Part shown: positions 7,128 to 15,592 of the stretch, piece by piece
How the letters are laid out: every line of letters begins with the position of its first letter
How positions within the stretch are numbered: the first letter of the stretch is position 1
Assembly (NCBI GenBank): GCA_945878845.1
Contig: CAMCUB010000009.1
Coordinates: 1-64,000, forward strand
Direction of reading: 5' to 3'
DNA: 64,000 nucleotides
Origin: Erythrobacter sanguineus
Lineage (GTDB): Bacteria > Pseudomonadota > Alphaproteobacteria > Sphingomonadales > Sphingomonadaceae
Program-made: the position numbers and the translations under genes
The notes under the pieces: model-generated
What the model was told of the DNA's origin: nothing
Seen by the model: only the letters and a program-made list of their open reading frames with translations
The model's database searches: none

Positions 7128-8561
7128 CTACCTTGCCAACTCCCGCACGTCCGCCAACCGCCCCGTCACCGCCGCCGCCGCCGCCATCGCGGGCGAGACA
7201 AGGTGCGTGCGTGCGCCCGGGCCCTGCCGTCCCACAAAATTGCGGTTGCTGGTCGAGGCGCAGCGCTCGCCTGCGGGCACCTTGTCGGGGTTCATGCCGA
7301 GACACGCCGAACAGCCCGGCTCGCGCCATTCGAAACCGGCGTCGAGGAACACGCGGTCGAGGCCTTCTTCCTCGGCCTGCGCCTTCACGAGGCCCGAGCC
7401 GGGGACGACAATCGCCCAGTGCACATTGTCTGCCTTGCGGCGCCCCTTGAGGATTGCGGCGGCGGCGCGCAGGTCCTCGATGCGGCTGTTGGTGCAGGAG
7501 CCGATGAAGACGTTCTGGATCGGAACTTCGGTCATCGGGGTGCCGGGGGTGAGGCCCATGTAGTCGAGCGATTTCTGCGCGGCGACGCGCTTGCTCTCGT
7601 CGGCGAAGTCCTCGGGCGCGGGGACGCGGCCGCCGATCGGCACGACGTCCTCGGGCGAGGTGCCCCAGGTCACGCTGGGCTCGACTTTCGAGGCATCAAG
7701 GCGCACGCTCTTGGCGAAGACCGCGCCTTCATCACTGTGGAGCGTGCGCCAATAGGCGACCGCCGCATCCCACTCCGCACCCTTGGGTGCCATGGGGCGG
7801 CCCTTGAGATAGGCGAAGGTGACGTCGTCGGGTGCGATCAGGCCAGCGCGCGCGCCCGCTTCGATGCTCATGTTGCAGACCGTGAGGCGCTCCTCGAGCG
7901 TCATGCGCTCGAACACCTTGCCGCGATATTCGATCACGTAGCCCGAACCGCCCGCCGCGCCGATCTTGCCGATGATGTGGAGGATCAGATCCTTGGCGCT
8001 GACGCCGGGGCCGAGATCGCCGTCCACCCGCACTTCCATCGGCCGTGATTGCTGAAGCAGCAGGGTCTGGGTCGCCAATACGTGTTCGACTTCACTGGTG
8101 CCTATTCCGAAGGCAAGCGCCCCGAGGCCCCCGTGGCAGGCGGTGTGCGAATCCCCGCAGACGATGGTGGTGCCGGGGAGCGAGAAGCCCTGCTCCGGCC
8201 CCACGACATGGACGATCCCCTGCTCCTTGGCGGTCGCGGGGATATAGCGGATGCCATAAGCCGGGGCGTTGACCTCGAGCGCGGCAAGCTGGGCTGCGCT
8301 TTCCGGGTCGGCGATGGGCACGGGCTGGCCCGCGCCGTCGATCCGCGCGGTGGTCGGCAGGTTGTGATCGGGCACGGCCAGCGTCAGCTCGGGCCGGCGC
8401 ACCGGGCGGCCCGCCAGCTTGAGCGCCTCGAAGGCCTGCGGGCTCGTCACTTCGTGCACCAGATGGCGGTCGATATAGATCAGCGCCGTCCCGTCATCGC
8501 GGGTCTCGACGACATGCGCGTCCCAGATCTTTTCGTAGAGGGTGCGGGGGCGGCTGGCCAT
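7128..8561 (-). CDS. leuC: 3-isopropylmalate dehydratase large subunit
   Basis: Large, [4Fe-4S]-containing subunit of isopropylmalate isomerase, 477 residues. It shows [47 protein letters not shown], the cluster cysteine in [13 protein letters not shown] and the pair in [10 protein letters not shown]. The start [16 protein letters not shown] is preferred over a Met 13 codons upstream. The leader (8562-8690), shared with a divergent thioesterase, holds an inverted repeat ATTGCCG/CGGCAAT (8609-8638). No leucine-rich leader peptide is seen there. Confidence 0.97.
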   Translation of the reverse strand: MASRPRTLYEKIWDAHVVETRDDGTALIYIDRHLVHEVTSPQAFEALKLAGRPVRRPELTLAVPDHNLPTTARIDGAGQPVPIADPESAAQLAALEVNAPAYGIRYIPATAKEQGIVHVVGPEQGFSLPGTTIVCGDSHTACHGGLGALAFGIGTSEVEHVLATQTLLLQQSRPMEVRVDGDLGPGVSAKDLILHIIGKIGAAGGSGYVIEYRGKVFERMTLEERLTVCNMSIEAGARAGLIAPDDVTFAYLKGRPMAPKGAEWDAAVAYWRTLHSDEGAVFAKSVRLDASKVEPSVTWGTSPEDVVPIGGRVPAPEDFADESKRVAAQKSLDYMGLTPGTPMTEVPIQNVFIGSCTNSRIEDLRAAAAILKGRRKADNVHWAIVVPGSGLVKAQAEEEGLDRVFLDAGFEWREPGCSACLGMNPDKVPAGERCASTSNRNFVGRQGPGARTHLVSPAMAAAAAVTGRLADVRELAR

Positions 8562-8690
8562 GTTTCGGGTCCGTCGGTTGGGGGGCTGGGAGCGGCCCAA
8601 TAGTCACGATTGCCGAGCCGTGGCAAGACTGCGGCAATTTACCGGCCTTGCGCGGTGGAGTTTGTCTTAATCTTGCGCTAGCTTACAAAC

Positions 8691-9107
8691 ATGTCAGCAA
8701 CCGAATCCCCCGCGCGCCCGTTTTTCCACCCGATCACCGTGGCGGCGGAGGACATCGACTTCATGGGCCACGTCAACAACGCGCGCTACCTCAACTGGGT
8801 GCAGGACGCGGTGCTGGCGCACTGGCGCGGGATCGCTCCGGCCGATGACGTGGCGAGCAAGGCCTGGGTCGCGCTGAAGCACGAGATCACCTATCGCAAG
8901 CCCGCCTTCCTCGAGGATGACGTGATCGCGCAGACCGTGCTCGAACGTTTCAACGGCGCGCGCGCGTTCTACTCGACGCTGATCAAGCGCGGCGAGGAAG
9001 TGCTGGCCGAGGTGCAATCGAGCTGGTGCTGCATCGATGCCGAAACCCTGCGCCCGGCGCGCATCGGCGAGCATCTGCGCGAGTTCTTCTTCCCCAAAAG
9101 CGAGTGA
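8691..9107 (+). CDS. Acyl-CoA thioesterase, 4-hydroxybenzoyl-CoA thioesterase (YbgC/FadM) family
   Basis: Hotdog-fold thioesterase of 138 residues. The N-terminal motif DIDFMGHVNNARYLNWVQDA contains the catalytic Asp and the HVNN stretch typical of the 4HBT family. EITYRKPAFLEDDV and the C-terminal EHLREFF also fit. It diverges from leuC across 129 bases. There is no clear ribosome site before ATG, so the message may have a very short leader. Substrate acyl chain is unknown. Confidence 0.88.
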   Translation: MSATESPARPFFHPITVAAEDIDFMGHVNNARYLNWVQDAVLAHWRGIAPADDVASKAWVALKHEITYRKPAFLEDDVIAQTVLERFNGARAFYSTLIKRGEEVLAEVQSSWCCIDAETLRPARIGEHLREFFFPKSE

Positions 9108-9156
9108 CGCGATAGTCTCGCCCGGGTCCCGCTCGGGGGACGGGAGGGACGCAATC

Positions 9157-9984
9157 GTGAACTGCTTCAAGGCTTTGGCCATTCTCGTCTGCGGCTATGC
9201 GATGGCCGCCGCGCCGCTCGCTGCGCAAGAGGCTGTCGCCCCCGCGCCGGAGATGACCGCTGCCGAGGTGGCTGGGGTGCAGCAGGCGGTCGATCTGGGC
9301 TGGCTCGTCTATTCCTACGATCAGGCCGCATGGCATGGCACCGACGCGATGCTCGAGGACCTGCCCAACGCCCGGAAGCTCGGCGTCGCGGGATGGATCG
9401 TCAACGACATTGAGGACGGGTGGGAGACTGTGTTCTACCGCCCGGTCAAGGACGGAGGCTTCGAGGCGGTGTGGGCCGGGGTCTATGATGGCCGCAAGGT
9501 GATCCGCCGCACCGCCTATGCCACAGGCGAGCGGACGCTGACGGCGGGCGAGGTCGCGCTCGTGCAGGCGAACGAACTCGCCCGCAGGCAGAAGGCCGAT
9601 CGCTGCACGACAGGCGCCTTCAACACCGTGGTCTTCCCGAGCGGCAAGCCCGATGGCGGCATCTATGCCTATCTGCTCACCCCGCAGGTGGCGAATGGCG
9701 AGGTTCCCTTCGGCGGCCACCACCGCTTCGAGATCGTGGACGGCAAGATCAAGGACCGCCGCAGCTTCGCGAAATCGTGTCTGGTGATGTCAGTCGCGGC
9801 TCCTGACGGAGGGCGCCCCCAGGCCCTGACCATCACTCACCTGCTCGACCCCGTGCCGACCGAGATCCACGTCTTTTCGGTCTGGGCGGCCGGTGTTCCG
9901 GTTTACGTGCTGACCACTGGCAACAACCGCGTATGGGCGGCCGAGGTCTCCGGCGGCAAGCCCCGCATCCGGCTGATCAAGTAG
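9157..9984 (+). CDS. Exported protein of unknown function
   Basis: A 275-residue protein starting at a GTG that has GGGAGGG 8 bases upstream; no ATG is suitably placed. Residues 1-23 form a signal peptide (ALAILVCGYAMAAAPLAAQ). The rest is a mixed alpha/beta domain with no recognised motif; a segment DGWETVFYRPVKDGGFEAVW and two cysteines (DRCTTG, KSCLV) may form a disulfide. No family is assigned. It ends 29 bases before the convergent dctD stop. Confidence 0.75.
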   Translation: MNCFKALAILVCGYAMAAAPLAAQEAVAPAPEMTAAEVAGVQQAVDLGWLVYSYDQAAWHGTDAMLEDLPNARKLGVAGWIVNDIEDGWETVFYRPVKDGGFEAVWAGVYDGRKVIRRTAYATGERTLTAGEVALVQANELARRQKADRCTTGAFNTVVFPSGKPDGGIYAYLLTPQVANGEVPFGGHHRFEIVDGKIKDRRSFAKSCLVMSVAAPDGGRPQALTITHLLDPVPTEIHVFSVWAAGVPVYVLTTGNNRVWAAEVSGGKPRIRLIK

Positions 9985-10013
9985 GGCGGCCCGCCGCGCG
10001 GGGGCCGGGCTAA

Positions 10014-11342
10014 TCAGCGATAGCGCGCCGGCTTCAACGCATGCTTTGCCAGCTTGTCGTAGAGGGTCTTGCGCGGGGTCTGCAGCATCTTCTGGACCGC
10101 GGCCACATCGCCGCGACACTGGCGCAGTGCATCCTCGAGCACGGTGCGCTCGAACTCGGCGACGATCTGGTGGAGCGGGCGCGCCGTACCGGCGATTGCA
10201 GGGGTAGCGCCGGTGCCGGTTTGCGTCAGGCCCAGCACGAAGGCGCGGGCAAAGCCGCCCAGTTCGTGAAGATTGCCGGGCCAGTCATGGGTTTGCACAT
10301 GGTGCCACTCGGCCGCGCCGATGGTGGGAGCGGGCAGGCCGTATTCGCGCGCCCGGGCGACCACGAACAGGCGGAAGATCTCGGGCACGTCCTCGCGGCG
10401 TTCAGCCAGCGGCGGGAAGGCGATCTGCACCGCGCCCAGCCGGTGCCACACCGGATCGCGCGCCTCGGCCTCGCTGCCGTCGGTCTGGCGGGCGAGGATG
10501 ATGCGAAGGTTGAGCGGCCGCGCCCGGGCCGCGCCGATCGGCCACACCTCGCGCTTTTCCACCAGCGCGGCGAGCCGCGTGACCAGCACGTCGTTTGCCG
10601 CGGCAATCCCGTCGAGGAACAGCGTGCCGCCATTGGCGCGCTCGATCAGGCCGGTGCGAGACAGGCCCGCCGAAGGCTCGCGCCCGAACAATAGCCATTC
10701 GGCATCGGCATGGGCCAGAACGCCCGCATCGACCGCGACAAACGGACGGCTGCGGCGCGGGCTCAGATCATGGATCAGCCGCGCCCCGTAGCTCTTGCCG
10801 GTACCGGCGGGGCCGGTCAGCACCACATCGATCTCCGAACGCGCCACACCTTCGATCACCGAGCGCAGGCGCTCGGCCGCGGCCGAGATGCCGGGGATGG
10901 CATGGCCGAGCGAGTGCCCGGCCTCCTCGCGCAACCGGCGGTTTTCCAGAGCCAGCGCGCGCCGCTGGCTGCTGGCGCGAACCGCGCGGATGAGATCGGC
11001 GGTGGGATAGGGCTTGGTCAGGAAATCGGCGGCACCGTTCTTCATCGCCGCCACCGCCATGGCAATGTCGCCGTGGCCGGTGGTGAGGATCACCGGGAGT
11101 TCGGGATCGATCCGCTTCAATTCGGCGAAGAAGGCGATCCCGTCGATCCCCGGCATCCGCACGTCGCTCACCACCACGCCGGGAAAATCGGCGGTGAGCC
11201 AGCCGAGCGCGGCGCGCGGCTCGGCAAAGGCGACCACTTCGGCGCCTTCAAGCGACAGGGTCTGGTGCGTGGCATCGCGCAGGATCGGGTCATCCTCGAC
11301 CAAGGCGACCAGCAGCGGCGGGGCGGGGGCAGGGGCGGTCAT
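10014..11342 (-). CDS. dctD: DctD-type response regulator with degenerate AAA+ domain
   Basis: Response regulator of 442 residues. The N-terminal receiver has the acidic pocket VEDD (16-18), phospho-acceptor D60 (VVVSDVRMPG) and K110. A central AAA+ domain has Walker A GPAGTGKS (177-184), and the C-terminus is a Fis-type HTH (AVQKMLQTPRKTLYDKLAKH). Two key features of sigma-54 activators are lost. The GAFTGA loop is replaced by EPSAGLSRTG (222-231), and Walker B reads LFLDGI, with Gly in place of the catalytic Glu. It overlaps dctB by 4 bases and probably regulates the divergent dctA, by a sigma-54-independent route if the losses are real. Confidence 0.85.
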   Translation of the reverse strand: MTAPAPAPPLLVALVEDDPILRDATHQTLSLEGAEVVAFAEPRAALGWLTADFPGVVVSDVRMPGIDGIAFFAELKRIDPELPVILTTGHGDIAMAVAAMKNGAADFLTKPYPTADLIRAVRASSQRRALALENRRLREEAGHSLGHAIPGISAAAERLRSVIEGVARSEIDVVLTGPAGTGKSYGARLIHDLSPRRSRPFVAVDAGVLAHADAEWLLFGREPSAGLSRTGLIERANGGTLFLDGIAAANDVLVTRLAALVEKREVWPIGAARARPLNLRIILARQTDGSEAEARDPVWHRLGAVQIAFPPLAERREDVPEIFRLFVVARAREYGLPAPTIGAAEWHHVQTHDWPGNLHELGGFARAFVLGLTQTGTGATPAIAGTARPLHQIVAEFERTVLEDALRQCRGDVAAVQKMLQTPRKTLYDKLAKHALKPARYR

Positions 11343-13045
11343 GCGGCGGGCATCACCATGGTGAACCGCGCACCTGCGGCGGAGTCCTCGTGGATCAGGT
11401 CGCCGCCGAGCTGGCGCATGATGTCGCGCGCGATGGCAAGGCCAAGGCCGATCCCGTCCTCGCGCGCGGTGACGAAGGGCTGGAACAGCGTGTCGACCAG
11501 CGCGGGCGGCACCCCCGGCCCGGTGTCAGAGACGCTGAGCCGCACGGTCCCGCCCGCGGCCGTGATCGCCAGCGTGATCTTCCCCTCGGGTGGGCATGCC
11601 TGGACGGCGTTCTGGAGCAGGTTGACCAGCACCTGTTCAAGCTGGACATGGCGGGCGCGCACAGTGGTGGCGGCGGCCTCGGCGGCGGGCAATTCCAGCG
11701 TCAGGCTGTGCTGGCGCAGCTGATCGCGCAGCAGCAGCAGCGATCCGTCGATCACCTCGCCAAGCCGGATCTCGCGCGGCGCCTCGGGCGAGCGGCGGCT
11801 GAAGTGGAGCTGTTCGGCGGTGATCTCGCCGATCCGCCCGGCGAGCTGGGCGATCCTGTCGAAATTGGTCGCAGCCTCGGCGCGGCGATCGCCCTCGAGC
11901 AGGCGCAGGCCGTTCTCGGCATAGGCGCGCATCGCGGCAAGCGGCTGGCGGATCTCGTGCCCCAGCCCGGCGGTGATCTGGCCGAGGGTGGCGAGGCGGT
12001 TGGCCTGTTGCAGCTGTTCGCGCAAGGTCGCGGTCTGCGCGGCCACGTCAGCCGCCGCGCGGGCGAGGCGCTGGCGCTGCCACAGCCAAGCGCCCGCGCC
12101 TGCCAGGCCCGCCAGCACCAGCATGATCACCCCTGCGAGCCGCGCATTGGCAATCGCGACCGACAGGCGCGGGGCGGGATCGGCGAGCAGGTGAAGCTCC
12201 CAGCCGACCGGTGCGATCGGCTGGATCTTCTCGATCATGGTGAGCGGCTGGGCGCCGCCGCGACTGGCGGGAAGCTCGATCGGGCGCGGCTCGGCCACCC
12301 CGAACTGCATCGCATCGCGCGCCGGATCGCGCGGGCGCGCAGCCCCGGTCGCGCTTGCCGCCGCGCGAAACCGCCATTGCGGGTCGCTCGCCAGCAACAC
12401 GATCCCGCCCGCATCGGTCACGAACACCCCGTCTTCGGCACTGCGCCACTTGGCCTCGAGACTGTCGAATTCGACCTTGACCGCGACCACGCCGCGCGGG
12501 GCGTCGGCGGGGCCGACCCTCTCGGACAGGTAGAGGCCCGGGCGGCGGCTGACTGTGCCGAGTGCAAATTCGCTCGCCGTCCCGCCCGCCAGCGCACCGC
12601 GGAAATAGTCGCGAAAGCCGTAATTGGCCCCGATGAAGCTGTCCGGCCGATCCCAGTTGCTGGCCGCCAGCGTGGCCCCGCGCGCGTCCATCAGATAGAT
12701 CGCGGCAGCATTGGTCTGCCGCGCCAGCGCCGCCAGCCGCCGGTTGAGGACATCGCGCCCGCCCGTCTGACCGCCGAGCAGGCCCGCGACCTCGGGATCG
12801 ACCGCGAGCACGCGCGGCACGAGGCTGAACTTGTTGAGTTCGCTTTCGAGGCCGGCGGCAAGGATCGCCGCCTGACTGGTCGCCGACGCGCGGGTCTCCT
12901 CCAGCGCGCTGACCCGGGCCGCGCGCTCAAGCCCGAGCATCGCCAGCGCGGAAAGCAATACGGTCGCAACGCCTGCGAGCGCGATCAGATACCACCGCCC
13001 GAGCCGGCCGTGCCCGGGTTGGCCAAGGCTGAAACCGCTACGCAA
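11339..13045 (-). CDS. dctB: DctB-type membrane sensor histidine kinase
   Basis: C4-dicarboxylate-type sensor kinase. Two membrane spans (WYLIALAGVATVLLSALAML and AGVIMLVLAGLAGAGAWLW) flank a periplasmic double-Cache-like domain (AAIYLMDARGATLAASNWDR). A helical linker, the dimerisation/phosphoacceptor box GLGHEIRQPLAAMRAY and an ATPase domain (VNLLQNAVQAC, DTGPGVP, GIGLGLAI) follow. An ATG at 13132 would extend the frame, but its first codons overlap two operator palindromes. A TTG at 13045 after GGGGGAAAG is therefore preferred, and the start is uncertain. It overlaps dctD by 4 bases, so the pair is translationally coupled. Confidence 0.85.
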   Translation of the reverse strand: MRSGFSLGQPGHGRLGRWYLIALAGVATVLLSALAMLGLERAARVSALEETRASATSQAAILAAGLESELNKFSLVPRVLAVDPEVAGLLGGQTGGRDVLNRRLAALARQTNAAAIYLMDARGATLAASNWDRPDSFIGANYGFRDYFRGALAGGTASEFALGTVSRRPGLYLSERVGPADAPRGVVAVKVEFDSLEAKWRSAEDGVFVTDAGGIVLLASDPQWRFRAAASATGAARPRDPARDAMQFGVAEPRPIELPASRGGAQPLTMIEKIQPIAPVGWELHLLADPAPRLSVAIANARLAGVIMLVLAGLAGAGAWLWQRQRLARAAADVAAQTATLREQLQQANRLATLGQITAGLGHEIRQPLAAMRAYAENGLRLLEGDRRAEAATNFDRIAQLAGRIGEITAEQLHFSRRSPEAPREIRLGEVIDGSLLLLRDQLRQHSLTLELPAAEAAATTVRARHVQLEQVLVNLLQNAVQACPPEGKITLAITAAGGTVRLSVSDTGPGVPPALVDTLFQPFVTAREDGIGLGLAIARDIMRQLGGDLIHEDSAAGARFTMVMPAA

Positions 13046-13080
13046 ACTCGTGACTTTCCCCCATGCTGTCCCCCGGCGGC

Positions 13081-13132
13081 TTGTGCGCCTTTCCGCACAG
13101 GGCGCAAGGATTTTGTGCGGATTTCCGCACAA
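13081..13132. promoter_or_regulatory. Twin palindromic operators between dctB and dctA
   Basis: Two copies of the same 20-base site lie start-to-start 32 bases apart, three helical turns. TTGTGCGCCTTTCCGCACAG is at 13081-13100 and the near-perfect palindrome TTGTGCGGATTTCCGCACAA at 13113-13132. The layout resembles tandem DctD upstream sites of rhizobial dctA promoters. No GG-N10-GC sigma-54 element was found between them and dctA at 13264. Confidence 0.7.
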
Positions 13133-13263
13133 ATCGCCGAGGCGATCTGATTAAAGGCTTGAATTTGCGGTCACGCCCGGCGGAGCATGAAGCGCTTGCA
13201 GATGCGCGCGCCCGGCCCGATCCTCGAGTGTGAGAGGTTTTAACCTGGGGGACGCAGGCGCCA

Positions 13264-14652
13264 ATGGGTGCGGGTTCGATCACGATCGGGGAAGCGGCAG
13301 GCGCGCCGGTGCGCAAGCCGTTCTACCGCCTGCTCTATGTGCAGGTGCTAACGGCGATCGCGCTCGGCGCGCTCGTCGGCCATTTCGCGCCCGAATTCGG
13401 CGCAAGCCTCAAGCCCTTGGGCGATGGCTTCATCAAGCTGGTCAAGATGATCATCGCGCCGGTCATCTTTGTCACGGTCGCCACCGGCATTGCCGGGATG
13501 AGCGATCTGAAGGCGGTCGGCAGCGTCGCGGGCAAGGCCTTCGCCTATTTCCTGACCTTCTCCACCCTCGCGCTGGTGATCGGGCTGGTGGTCGCCAATG
13601 TGGTGCGTCCGGGCGAGGGGCTGAACATCGACCCCGCCACTCTCGATACCGCCGCAGTCGCCGACTATGCCGACAAGGCCGAGGCGACGAGCATCACCGG
13701 CTTCCTGCTCGGCATCATTCCCGACACCCTGTTCAGCGCGGTCACGGATGGCCAGATTCTGCAGGTGCTGCTGGTCGCGATCCTCACCGGCATCGCCATC
13801 GCCGCGACGCGTCCGGCGAGCGACCTTGTGACCGACGTGCTCGCCTCCTTCGGGGCGGTGGTGTTCAAGCTGGTGGGCATGCTGATGAAGCTCGCGCCCA
13901 TCGGCGCTTTCGGGGCGATGGCCTTCACTATCGGCGAGTTCGGCATCGGCAGCCTCGCCAGTCTCGCCGCGCTGGTCGCCACCTTCTACCTCACCTCGCT
14001 ATTCTTCGTACTGGTGGTGCTGGGGCTGGTCGGCTGGGCGGGCGGCTTCTCGATCTTCGCGCTGATCCGCTATCTGCGCGAGGAACTGCTGCTGGTGCTG
14101 GGCACCTCCTCCTCCGAAGCTGCCCTGCCGAGCCTGATGGAGAAGATGGAAGCCGCCGGATGCCGCAAGGCCGTCGTCGGGCTGGTGGTGCCGACGGGCT
14201 ATTCCTTCAACCTCGATGGCACCAACATCTACATGACGCTCGCCGCGCTGTTCATCGCGCAGGCCGTGGGCGTGGAGCTTTCGATCACCGAACAGCTGAC
14301 GCTGGTGCTGGTCGCCATGATCAGCTCGAAGGGCGCGGCGGGCGTGACCGGATCGGGCTTCGTGATTCTGGCCGCGACGCTTTCGGTGGTGCCCGGCGTG
14401 CCGGTTGCGGGGATGGCGCTGATCCTCGGGATCGACCGCTTCATGTCCGAATGCCGCGCGCTCACCAACTTCATCGGCAATGCCGTGGCGACGATCATCG
14501 TTGCGCGCTGGGAAGGCGCGCTTGACCATGAGCGTCTCGCCGCCGCGCTGGCGGGCACGCCGCTGCCGCTGCCGCCCGAGGACATCGAGCGCCACGAACG
14601 CAGCGGTCCGGTGAGCGAGACCATCGCCAAGGTGCTGGAGAAGGCGCCGTGA
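13264..14652 (+). CDS. dctA: C4-dicarboxylate:cation symporter DctA
   Basis: Inner-membrane symporter of 462 residues (DAACS/GltP family) for succinate, malate, fumarate and similar acids. The family motifs are clear: [20 protein letters not shown], the serine-rich re-entrant loop [33 protein letters not shown] and the C-terminal [19 protein letters not shown] ribosome site lies 11 bases before ATG. It is divergent from dctBD over twin operators. Its stop overlaps the next gene's GTG, so uptake and the downstream esterase are coupled. Confidence 0.96.
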   Translation: MGAGSITIGEAAGAPVRKPFYRLLYVQVLTAIALGALVGHFAPEFGASLKPLGDGFIKLVKMIIAPVIFVTVATGIAGMSDLKAVGSVAGKAFAYFLTFSTLALVIGLVVANVVRPGEGLNIDPATLDTAAVADYADKAEATSITGFLLGIIPDTLFSAVTDGQILQVLLVAILTGIAIAATRPASDLVTDVLASFGAVVFKLVGMLMKLAPIGAFGAMAFTIGEFGIGSLASLAALVATFYLTSLFFVLVVLGLVGWAGGFSIFALIRYLREELLLVLGTSSSEAALPSLMEKMEAAGCRKAVVGLVVPTGYSFNLDGTNIYMTLAALFIAQAVGVELSITEQLTLVLVAMISSKGAAGVTGSGFVILAATLSVVPGVPVAGMALILGIDRFMSECRALTNFIGNAVATIIVARWEGALDHERLAAALAGTPLPLPPEDIERHERSGPVSETIAKVLEKAP

Positions 14653-15590
14653 TCCGCCGCCTGCTTCTCGCGCTTGTCGCCGCGTTGCTGCCTGTCCCGG
14701 CGGTCGCGGCCGAGGCAACTCCGCGCGAGGAAATCCGTCTGTGGCCGGGCACCCCGCCGGGCAATGGCAAGGTCGAAGGGCCGGAAAAGATCGGCAGCGA
14801 GGGCGCGGGGCTGGGCGCGGTCTCCAATGTCGCGGTGCCGCGGATGCGCGTCTATCGCCCGGTCACGCCCAATGGCGCAGCGGTGCTGGTGGCGGGTGGG
14901 GGCGGCTATTTCCGCATCCAGCTCAAGAAGGAAAGCACCCCTGCGGCCGAGTGGCTCGCCGCTCAGGGCTTCACCGTGTTCGAGCTGATCTACCGCCTGC
15001 CCAATGACGGGTGGGACGCCGCCGCCCCGTTCATGGACGCGCAGCGGGCGATGAAGATCATCCGCACCCGCGCGGGCGAATTCGGCGTAAAGCCCGATCG
15101 GATCGGGATCATGGGCTTTTCCGCAGGCGGGCATCTGGCGGGCTTCACCGCCTACCAGCCGGGCCGCGCGCTGTATGAGGGCAAGGACCGCTTCGAGCAG
15201 GTCTCGGCCCGGCCCGACTTCGCGGTGCTCCTGTTCCCGGTCGTCACCCTGCGCAAGCCTTACGACACCACCCGCACCCGGCGCGAGATCGTGGGCGAGA
15301 AGGCCAGCGAGAAGGCCGAGATCGCGTGGTCGCTCGATACTTACGCCAGCAAGGACGCGCCGCCGACGATCATCTTCGCTGCCGCCGACGATCCGACCAC
15401 GCCGCCGGGGCACGGCATCCTGTTGTTCCAGACCCTGGTGGCCGCCGGGGCGAGCGCGGAGCTCCACCTGTTCCGCGACGGTGGCCATGGTTGGGGGCTG
15501 GGTAAGCCCGAACAAGTCATCAGCCAGTGGCCCGGGCTCTTCACCCATTGGGCACAATCATTGCAAATAATCGAAAAACGGGGAGAATAA
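14649..15590 (+). CDS. Exported alpha/beta-hydrolase (esterase/xylan-esterase-like)
   Basis: A 313-residue serine hydrolase with a signal peptide ([17 protein letters not shown]). The nucleophile elbow is [13 protein letters not shown]; the oxyanion region is LVAGGGGYF; a late acid (AADDPTTP) and His in RDGGHGWG complete the triad. The [10 protein letters not shown] start is common in BD-FAE-like acetyl-xylan esterases. It begins with GTG overlapping the dctA stop, which implies coupling, and is followed within 3 bases by a TonB receptor. The substrate is inferred to be an acylated carbohydrate or small ester. Confidence 0.85.
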   Translation: MIRRLLLALVAALLPVPAVAAEATPREEIRLWPGTPPGNGKVEGPEKIGSEGAGLGAVSNVAVPRMRVYRPVTPNGAAVLVAGGGGYFRIQLKKESTPAAEWLAAQGFTVFELIYRLPNDGWDAAAPFMDAQRAMKIIRTRAGEFGVKPDRIGIMGFSAGGHLAGFTAYQPGRALYEGKDRFEQVSARPDFAVLLFPVVTLRKPYDTTRTRREIVGEKASEKAEIAWSLDTYASKDAPPTIIFAAADDPTTPPGHGILLFQTLVAAGASAELHLFRDGGHGWGLGKPEQVISQWPGLFTHWAQSLQIIEKRGE

Positions 15591-15592
15591 CC

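Noticed and set aside
4936-7563. An 875-codon open frame on plus across leuD, the lactonase and leuC
   Set aside because: It is antisense to three well-supported genes and its product has no recognisable motif; a high-GC genome produces such frames opposite real genes.
8562-8690. Leucine attenuator or leader peptide before leuC
   Set aside because: No run of Leu codons behind a ribosome site and no terminator/antiterminator pair; only one 7-base inverted repeat is seen.
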